From assembly GCA_001769505.1 (NCBI GenBank), contig MEOF01000067.1:1-50335 (forward strand): a stretch of 50,335 bases of DNA, read 5' to 3'. The stretch comes from Bacteroidetes bacterium GWF2_33_38. Lineage in GTDB: Bacteria; Bacteroidota; Bacteroidia; Bacteroidales; GWF2-33-38. The notes beneath the pieces are model-generated. The model was not told where the DNA came from. It worked only from the letters and a program-made list of their open reading frames with translations, and did no database searches. Shown one piece after another: positions 45,221 through 50,335 of this stretch. A program made the translations under genes and the position numbers. Numbering within the stretch: the first letter of the stretch is position 1; every line of letters begins with the position of its first letter.

Positions 45221-46900
45221 TTACCTTGAAAAAGCCAACTCTGGATACAAATCCCTGAAAACTCCTTCAAAATCATATTCCTGCTCTGGCATATCCAAAT
45301 AAAACTGAGTGATTTTCTTTTTAAAAGTTCCTTTTCCGTCAAGTTGTATCAGAATTTTCCAAAGTCCAGAACTTTTAAATGCAATTTCGATATATTCCCA
45401 ATGCTTACTATAATGCTGGATTGCATTATTTGCAAATGCAATCCATTCATTCGGTTTATAGCTAAATCCCATAATAGTTGCATGTTTAGCTGATTCAATA
45501 ATAAAAAGTAATTTTGAATATTTATAAGCAATATCAATCATGCTTTTGTCTGATAAACTCATACAAAGCTTATATAAAATCAAATCATTATTATTTTCTC
45601 CGCTTAAATCAGGTATTGATACTGCTAATGCCTCATCTTCAGTAATTAACTGATAACCTCTTTTTAACAATCCTTTTATTGGAAGATATTTTCCTATTGA
45701 TTTATTCAAATATATCTCTTGAAAAGCGGTTTTCCCTTCAAAGTCTCTCTCATTCACATCTATATCAATTTCGTTGCAATTCAAAACAAAATCAATAAAT
45801 GCAATATCTTCCTGCGTTGCAGTCTTTATCCATTGATTTAAAGCAGGTGTTTTTGATTTGAGATTACTCTTGATGTTCAACATCGAATTAAACACATCTT
45901 TCTCAAATTCATTTAATTCTGAAAGAAAGAGTATGACATCTCCAAAATACTGTGATTTTCTTTCACGTAAAATTTTAATTTCCTGAATTATTCTCTTTGA
46001 TTTATATTTTGCAGCACTTAATCGGTCTTCCTCTATTTTTATTTTTTCGACTTCTTTGATTTGTTTTGCATTTTGCCATTGTTCTTTTTCCTTCAGGGTT
46101 TTATTATCACCAAAATTATAGTAGTATATTTGATAGCATTCAGAATCAAACTTTAACTCATGAAAAGGGATCGATTTATTCAACCATTTAGTTAGAAGGC
46201 TATTATCATCTGTAAGAAAAGGGAATTTATAAGTGCAATTAAGACTGAATTCTTTGGTGTTTTCATCAAGATTGAAGAAATTTTCATACTTCGTCAAGTA
46301 TTTAATATCTCTCTCTAATTGAGCTTGTTTATGGACATCGAAATTATCAAGTATCCAAATAAGAAACATTTTGTTTTGTCTATAAAAATCATACCGACTT
46401 AAAATATAGCGTAAAGATAAATCAGATAATTGTATTTCGAAGACTAATTCCTTATCCAGATATTTGCAGTAAACATCTGGTCTTCTTCTTTCATTATTTT
46501 TTATAATTACCTTATTGTCAATTGAAATTGAAGCATTATCAACTCCTTTAACATTTTGAAGAAGTGATGCAATCTTATTCTTCAGTTTTTTATGTCTTTC
46601 ACTTTCTTTTGCTACAAGAATTTTGTTATGCTGATCGACTTCTTGTGGAGAGAGATTTCCGTCTTTTAAAATACAAAAATCAGCTTTCGGTTGATGTTTA
46701 AAATGGAGTCTATCATGTTTACTTGTGGAAACATGTAGCCTTTGCTCACATTCACAGCAATATAATTCAACTTTATCCTCATGAAATTGACGTCGAATTA
46801 AAAAAGCATCTTTTTTATTATAAAAAATTTCATCAGCATTAAGAATTTCACCAGAAATCTTATCAAATGCAATTTTTATAAGTCGTTCATAATTTCCCAT
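45221..46900 (-). CDS. CoiA/DUF6035-like nuclease with zinc finger, 559 residues
   Basis: A 559-residue protein and first gene of the leftward cluster. A zinc-finger-like part (YCCECEQRLHV, then HFKHQP and FC; Cys48-51, His66-69, Cys76) is followed by a helix ESERHKKLKNKI, then RRPDV (Asp142) and VFEIQLSD (Glu155, Gln157), the nuclease core of CoiA-like and DUF6035 proteins, with RYDFYRQNKMFLIWIL after it. CoiA itself helps process DNA in competence, but DUF6035 homologues are found in accessory regions of Bacteroidota. Residues about 375-400 (NEIDIDVNERDFEGKTAFQE) resemble an ankyrin-type turn. A coiled coil lies at about 280-310. No promoter box is clear upstream; the hairpin at 47090-47115 lies in the shared divergent region. 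Confidence 0.7.
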   Translation of the reverse strand: MGNYERLIKIAFDKISGEILNADEIFYNKKDAFLIRRQFHEDKVELYCCECEQRLHVSTSKHDRLHFKHQPKADFCILKDGNLSPQEVDQHNKILVAKESERHKKLKNKIASLLQNVKGVDNASISIDNKVIIKNNERRRPDVYCKYLDKELVFEIQLSDLSLRYILSRYDFYRQNKMFLIWILDNFDVHKQAQLERDIKYLTKYENFFNLDENTKEFSLNCTYKFPFLTDDNSLLTKWLNKSIPFHELKFDSECYQIYYYNFGDNKTLKEKEQWQNAKQIKEVEKIKIEEDRLSAAKYKSKRIIQEIKILRERKSQYFGDVILFLSELNEFEKDVFNSMLNIKSNLKSKTPALNQWIKTATQEDIAFIDFVLNCNEIDIDVNERDFEGKTAFQEIYLNKSIGKYLPIKGLLKRGYQLITEDEALAVSIPDLSGENNNDLILYKLCMSLSDKSMIDIAYKYSKLLFIIESAKHATIMGFSYKPNEWIAFANNAIQHYSKHWEYIEIAFKSSGLWKILIQLDGKGTFKKKITQFYLDMPEQEYDFEGVFRDLYPELAFSR

Positions 46901-47173
46901 TTACTTTCACTCAAACAAAAAATTAAAATTATTTCTTCAAACAATACCTCCCTCTTAATAAAATGAGTTCAAATCAAAAAAGGTAACCTCCGAAACCAAT
47001 ATAAAGTTAAAAATATATTTGAATTTCAGACATATAAATTCTTGATATTTTATTAACTATTTGAATAGATTAAGTAATAATTTTTAATCAATTATTTAAT
47101 TATTGTTAAATAATTCAAATATAAAGCCTTGCGTGTGTTGAATATGTATTTTATGTTCGCTTGAAAAAAAGCA
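46901..47173. other. Divergent promoter region with AT-rich hairpin
   Basis: A 273-base spacer between the leftward cluster and a rightward small gene. It contains the inverted repeat AATTATTTAA (47090-47099) / TTAAATAATT (47106-47115) and several TTGAATA / TATTCAA pairs. No open frame or consensus promoter is convincing; the symmetry would suit regulation in both directions. Confidence 0.4.
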
Positions 47174-47407
47174 ATGAAATCGTTAAACCAAAAAGTTACA
47201 AAAATGAAAAAATATTACGATAGAACGGATGACCTAAATCCGAATTATATGTTTTCTACAACTGCAACGCAGCTTTTATGCGAAGCAGAAAAAGACGATT
47301 TTGATATTAAGTTTCTTGTACGTAAAGAACTTGCAAATAGGGGTGTGGACAAGGATGGAAAATGGATTGGGTTTCAGGCTGCCAAGATGGAGCATGGTGT
47401 GGAGTGA
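47174..47407 (+). CDS. Small mobile-element-type hypothetical protein, 77 residues
   Basis: A 77-residue soluble protein; ATG at 47204 (MKKYYDRTDD) is an equally good start and gives 67 residues. The core YMFSTTATQLLCEAEKDD, FLVRKELANRGVDKDGKWIG and FQAAKMEHG is a compact, conserved-looking pattern that I associate with small proteins on Bacteroidota mobile elements; no function is known. It is divergent from the large cluster. Confidence 0.6.
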   Translation: MKSLNQKVTKMKKYYDRTDDLNPNYMFSTTATQLLCEAEKDDFDIKFLVRKELANRGVDKDGKWIGFQAAKMEHGVE

Positions 47408-47415
47408 TTGCTTAA

Positions 47416-47658
47416 TCATTCGGATGCTTGTAAATATTCAGCTGATATTTCTTGCTTTTTTTTCTGGGATGGTTTGGGATAAGGGATGGGTTCTTTGTGC
47501 TTGTCACTTACGAGGCTCATCAGTTTGTGATTCAGTTTTGTCAGCAACAGGTTTTGTTCTTCGAGTAATTTTATTTGCTCCCCAAGTGCATTGAGGTTTT
47601 CAAGCTGTTTATATACAAGCACTTCTAATTCTGCTTTGGTGTAGCGATATTTCCCCAT
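47416..47658 (-). CDS. Small coiled-coil protein, 80 residues
   Basis: An 80-residue protein with a leucine-heptad helix (residues 15-50, LENLNALGEQIKLLEEQNLL) and a basic Pro/Lys tail. The start ATG at 47658 opens MGKYRYTKAELEVLV. Such short coiled-coil genes often sit beside integrases. It converges on the preceding gene with an eight-base gap. No family is recognised. Confidence 0.5.
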   Translation of the reverse strand: MGKYRYTKAELEVLVYKQLENLNALGEQIKLLEEQNLLLTKLNHKLMSLVSDKHKEPIPYPKPSQKKKQEISAEYLQASE

Positions 47659-48084
47659 AACCTGTTTTTCGGGCTATGTTCGGGAATGTATTTCAGATGT
47701 GCAAATTTGTACCAAATTTCAACTTCGAACTTTTTTCTATTCAGACTTGTACACAAATATTAATTAATGTAGAAACATGTCGCAAAATGTTTTTATTTGT
47801 AGCAAGTCATCAAGCATATGGTTTGAATTTTGGGAGCTTTGGCTCACAAACAATAATAAGCCTTTCAGAGCATCTAGCTTTGGAAGGTTTTTTTTGTTGC
47901 ACCAAATTTTGCACCATTGACTACCACTAATCGTATAGTTTTATATTAACCCATTGTGCATTTGTAGAATAAATAATAAATGTTATTCGTTGGATAAAAA
48001 ACTCGTATATTTATTTGTGATTCAAACAACTAAATATATGGGCGACTTTTAGGCAAGTTGCGAGAAAATTTTAGAATTTTTTAA
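47659..48084. other. Non-coding remnant region with TTTGTACCAAATTT-type repeats
   Basis: No reliable gene. Related sequences TTTGTACCAAATTT (about 47706-47719) and GCACCAAATTTTGCACCA (47898-47915) occur about 190 bases apart, resembling sequences found next to tyrosine integrase genes in this phylum, but no integrase frame remains. From about 48040 the sequence probably belongs to the start of the IS982 remnant. Confidence 0.35.
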
Positions 48085-48450
48085 AACAAATTCAGAAAAC
48101 CTAAGTTAAGTAATATAGAGTTAATTTCTATAAATTTCACGTCTGAATATCTTAGTATAGATATTGAATGTCAATTATTTAAAACTTTACCAACATCACT
48201 TAGGAATAAGATAGAACGGTCAGTTTATAATAAAAGAAAACGTAAATTATTTTATGCAATTTCAAAAATTCAAGATCTGATTTCAAATAAATTTAATGAA
48301 TTTGAGGATTATTACATAATTGATAGTATGCCCTTAGAAATAGTGAAACTATCGAGAAGCGGAAGAAGTGAAATTTGTAAAGAAGATTATAATTCTTCAC
48401 CAGATAAGGGATTTTGTGCAAGTCAAAATATGTAATTTTATGGATATAAC
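48085..48450 (+). pseudogene. IS982-family transposase remnant
   Basis: In one plus-strand frame the sequence reads FRKPKLSNIELISINFTSEY, SIDIECQLFKTLP, NKIERSVYNKRKRKLFYAI, YYIIDSMPLEIVKLSRSGRS and KEDYNSSPDKGFCASQNM, the N-terminal half of an IS982 transposase including the first catalytic Asp (IIDSMP). Stops interrupt it at 48082-48084 and 48433-48435 (just before FYGY), and the C-terminal half is absent; sequence loses similarity near 48449. An intact IS3-family element starts 17 bases later. Confidence 0.85.
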
Positions 48451-48466
48451 CCCGTCCTCAAAAATG

Positions 48467-48491
48467 TGTATCGTCCTGAAATAGGTTTACA
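48467..48491 (+). repeat. Left inverted repeat of the IS3-family element
   Basis: 25 bases, opening TGTATCGTCCTGAAATAGG; exact reverse complement of 50014-50038. Confidence 0.95.
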
Positions 48492-48507
48492 CAAATTTTA
48501 AATAAAT

Positions 48508-48963
48508 ATGAGTAACCAAAATCAAGTAAAGAGAAAAGAAAGACAATGTTTAAATCCACGTTCTCCAATATTATATTTTAGAGAAAAAGAAAAGCGAGAA
48601 ATGGTGGAAGATTTTTTAAATTCAGGAAACACAATGATTTCTGTTTGGACGAAATATACAGGAAGAACTAAAGGAGAGTTTCAGATTAAAAGATGGATGA
48701 TAAAATATGGATACGAAGATAAACGTACTGCAAAAAGCACTATCTTTGAAACAAATCCAAATTCAATGGCAAAAAACGATGTATTTTCAGAAGAAGATTC
48801 ATTTGAGACTTTGCAATTAAAAAAGCGAATTGCAGATTTAGAAAAACAAGTGAGTGATTCAGAAATGAAAGCGGCAGCCTTTTCCACAATGGTTGATTTA
48901 GCTGAAAAAGAATTTAATATCTCTATCCGAAAAAAGTACAATACCAAACCATCGAAAAAATAA
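48508..48963 (+). CDS. IS3-family transposase OrfA
   Basis: 151 residues. A helix-turn-helix-like N-terminal part (KREMVEDFLNSGNTMISVWT, GEFQIKRWMIKYG) binds the element ends; a leucine-zipper helix (LKKRIADLEKQVSDSEMKAA) allows multimerisation. Near its end the reading frame passes a slippery heptamer where part of the ribosomes shift to orfB. The ATG at 48508 lies 17 bases inside the left repeat. Confidence 0.9.
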   Translation: MSNQNQVKRKERQCLNPRSPILYFREKEKREMVEDFLNSGNTMISVWTKYTGRTKGEFQIKRWMIKYGYEDKRTAKSTIFETNPNSMAKNDVFSEEDSFETLQLKKRIADLEKQVSDSEMKAAAFSTMVDLAEKEFNISIRKKYNTKPSKK

Positions 48964-49868
48964 GAAATGATTATCCTAATTTAGGATTATTCAAATTATG
49001 TGGATGGTTTGGTCTTACTCGTCAAGCGTATTATAAATACAACAGGAAGTCACTTGAAGAAAGCAAAGTAGAAGATTTAATAATCAAAGAAGTTTTGATA
49101 ATACGACAGCTTCACAAACAAATGGGAGTTCGTAAATTATATGATAAACTGCAAATATTTATGTTTGAGCATCAAATAAAAATGGGGCGAGATGCTTTAT
49201 TTAATCTGCTATCTTCAAATAAATTACTTATAAGGAGACGGCAAAGACGTGTTCAAACAACCCAGTCTACACATTGGTTAAGAAAATATCCAAATCTTAT
49301 CAGAAACTTTACCCCAGCATCACCTAACCATCTATGGGTTAGTGATATTACTTATTGGCGGATTGAAACGGGTTTCATTTATATTAGCTTAATAACTGAT
49401 GCGTACTCTCATAAAGTTGTAGGTTATCATGTTGCTGAATCTTTATCAAGTATTGAAACTATTAAAGCCTTAAAAATGGCTCTTTTTGATATGACAAGGA
49501 AACCTAAAAGGCATCACAAACTAATACATCACTCGGATAGAGGTCTTCAATATTGTTCACAGGATTATACAAGTTTATTAAAAAGTAAAAATATTAAAAT
49601 AAGTATGACAGAGAGTGGTGATCCTCTTGAAAACTCTATTGCAGAAAGAATAAACGGCATTATCAAAGAAGAGTATCTTAAGCATTATTCCGTTAAAACA
49701 ATAGAAGAAGCCAAGAGGATCTTGGATCTTAATATTAAGTTATATAATAAGGACAGACCTCATAATAGTATTGGAAATCTATATCCAGAACAAGTTCATA
49801 ATTTAAATCTAAAAACGAAAAAACTTTGGCGGACATATTATAAAAAAAAGACTACTTTAGTAACATAA
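48918..49868 (+). CDS. IS3-family transposase OrfB (DDE integrase core), expressed by -1 frameshift
   Basis: The frame is open from 48918 (after the stop at 48915) to 49868, about 316 codons, without an ATG near its beginning; the first possible independent start is TTG at 49095. It begins TIEKIRNDYPNLGLFKLCGW, continues with a helical HTH_21-like part, and the rve core with catalytic Asp in VSDITYW, Asp in HHSDRG and Glu in NSIAERINGIIKEE, and ends with the typical YNKDRPHNSIG. As a fusion with OrfA it forms the transposase. No internal stop or frameshift damages it. Confidence 0.9.
   Translation, partial: YLYPKKVQYQTIEKIRNDYPNLGLFKLCGWFGLTRQAYYKYNRKSLEESKVEDLIIKEVLIIRQLHKQMGVRKLYDKLQIFMFEHQIKMGRDALFNLLSSNKLLIRRRQRRVQTTQSTHWLRKYPNLIRNFTPASPNHLWVSDITYWRIETGFIYISLITDAYSHKVVGYHVAESLSSIETIKALKMALFDMTRKPKRHHKLIHHSDRGLQYCSQDYTSLLKSKNIKISMTESGDPLENSIAERINGIIKEEYLKHYSVKTIEEAKRILDLNIKLYNKDRPHNSIGNLYPEQVHNLNLKTKKLWRTYYKKKTTLVT
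48930..48936 (+). promoter_or_regulatory. Programmed -1 ribosomal frameshift site (A AAA AAG)
   Basis: In the orfA frame the codons are CGA AAA AAG, the canonical A6G slippery heptamer; slipping back one base enters orfB. A small hairpin (ATCCTA 48973-48978 / TAGGAT 48982-48987) lies downstream, rather far to be the stimulator. Confidence 0.85.
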
Positions 49869-49887
49869 TTGCAAGTTTTTAGTTAAA

Positions 49888-50034
49888 CTGTAAACCTATA
49901 TCAGGATTAAACAACAAAACTTAACAGAAAAATTATATTTTTTTATTCAAAAAAGATGGATTATATAATCAAAAAATTAGACTGTAAACTTATACTAGGA
50001 TTAAGCACTAACCTGTAAACCTATTTCAGGACGA
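49888..50034. repeat. Two extra copies of the IS right-end sequence inside the element
   Basis: CTGTAAACCTATATCAGGAT (from 49888), CTGTAAACTTATACTAGGAT (from 49982) and the true end CTGTAAACCTATTTCAGGAC (from 50013) are 22-base relatives in the same orientation, 94 and 31 bp apart. They could be extra transposase-binding sites or relics of end duplication. Confidence 0.75.
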
Positions 50035-50038
50035 TACA
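50014..50038 (-). repeat. Right inverted repeat of the IS3-family element
   Basis: 25 bases ending CAGGACGATACA; exact reverse complement of 48467-48491. Confidence 0.95.
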
Positions 50039-50335
50039 ATGTAACTAGTTGTAAGATTCAAAAATACAAAAACACGCTTAAGTTTCAACCTTAAGCAGTC
50101 TGAAAATAATCCCATTAAAACAAAAGTTGAAAGATTGAAAGTGAAATTTGTAAAAAAAATTTTAGTACATGACAAAACGCATAACATGCTGATAAACAGC
50201 TAATTAGACTCTTTGAAAATTTGGTTAATACCTTGATATTCAATATCTTACATAAGATTACAACGTCAATATGTATGATATGAATACCAAGGATAAAAAC
50301 AAAAATAGTGATTTAGTTTCAACTCTCAATAAAAA
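50039..50335. other. AT-rich sequence right of the IS, no gene seen
   Basis: No convincing open frame. A GCTTAAG / CTTAAGC hairpin (50076-50096) is the only structure. It does not read as the missing C-terminal half of the IS982 transposase. Confidence 0.5.

Larger units (their letters stand above)
48467..50038 (+). mobile_element. IS3-family insertion sequence, 1572 bp, apparently intact
   Basis: Bounded by perfect 25-bp inverted repeats (48467-48491 and 50014-50038) that begin TGTATCGTCC and end with the complementary CA. A 3-bp ATG flanks both sides (48464-48466 and 50039-50041), consistent with the 3-bp target duplication of some IS3 groups. It encodes orfA and orfB linked by a -1 frameshift site, with full DDE residues, so it may still be active. 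It lies in a region already damaged by an IS982 element. Confidence 0.93.

Noticed and set aside
47090-47115. AT-rich hairpin considered as a terminator
   Set aside because: It lies upstream of two divergent genes, not after a gene, and the stem is all A/T.
47676-47930. 84-residue plus-strand frame
   Set aside because: Phe/Cys-rich low-complexity translation over repeat-like non-coding sequence; nothing resembling a domain.

Overview
The window comes from a low-G+C member of the Bacteroidota, probably a free-living Bacteroidales/Marinilabiliales-type organism. The evidence is as follows: secreted proteins end in type IX secretion (T9SS) type A sorting domains; several genes use AT-rich leaders without Shine-Dalgarno sequences; TAnnTTTG-type -7 promoter elements occur; families common in the phylum are present (DUF4153, PafA-like phosphatase, TlpA-like lipoproteins, a long alpha-2-macroglobulin); and the intergenic spacers carry the short TTCTAACTTC / CACATTAT repeats often seen in this group. 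A chemoreceptor tail at the left edge suggests a chemotactic organism.

Left part (1-20.0 kb) looks like ordinary chromosome: end of a methyl-accepting chemotaxis protein with a strong terminator, an OprB-like porin, a 1853-residue alpha-2-macroglobulin with an intact thioester motif, a DUF4153 membrane protein, a small carboxypeptidase-regulatory-like protein, a PafA-like phosphatase coupled to a CrcB/FluC fluoride channel, a TlpA-like lipoprotein, an M14 zinc carboxypeptidase with a T9SS tail, a small membrane protein, RidA and an AsmA-like protein.

At 20.1 kb a tRNA-Arg(ACG) gene with its terminator marks the start of accessory DNA. A large serine recombinase gene points at the tRNA, and its reading frame runs through the terminator into the tRNA 3' half, so the element end probably lies here. 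Behind it come two coiled-coil accessory proteins with a striking control region (inverted repeats, a 10-bp-phased repeat array, a duplicated 16-bp motif), then an AAA ATPase and an HNH nuclease joined by an ATGA overlap. This pair looks like a Septu (PtuAB)-type anti-phage module. No second copy of the tRNA end was found, so the right boundary of the element is unknown.

26.7-34.2 kb holds two T9SS-exported proteins, one of 2182 residues that is a composite of BNR/sortilin-like repeats, a beta-helix and SBBP beta-propeller repeats, with a clear change in base composition inside the gene.

34.5-46.9 kb is the most interesting part: a run of co-directional genes with short gaps or overlaps encoding a CoiA/DUF6035-like nuclease, a PLD-like (MIT-C type) protein, a 40-residue protein, a 1260-residue SEC-C plus PD-(D/E)XK nuclease, a 1367-residue KAP-like membrane NTPase whose Walker A lysine is replaced by Met, a RES-domain protein, a ParB-like GNHR protein and a 59-residue protein overlapping its end. 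I do not recognise this combination as a named system. Domain content (three putative nuclease-type enzymes, a membrane NTPase and a putative NAD-degrading RES effector) suggests a conflict or defence locus, possibly two adjacent modules.

The right end (47-50.3 kb) is a mobile-element scrap yard: two small element-type genes, an IS982-family transposase remnant, and an intact 1572-bp IS3-family insertion sequence with perfect 25-bp ends, a probable ATG target duplication, a canonical A6G frameshift site and extra copies of its end sequence.
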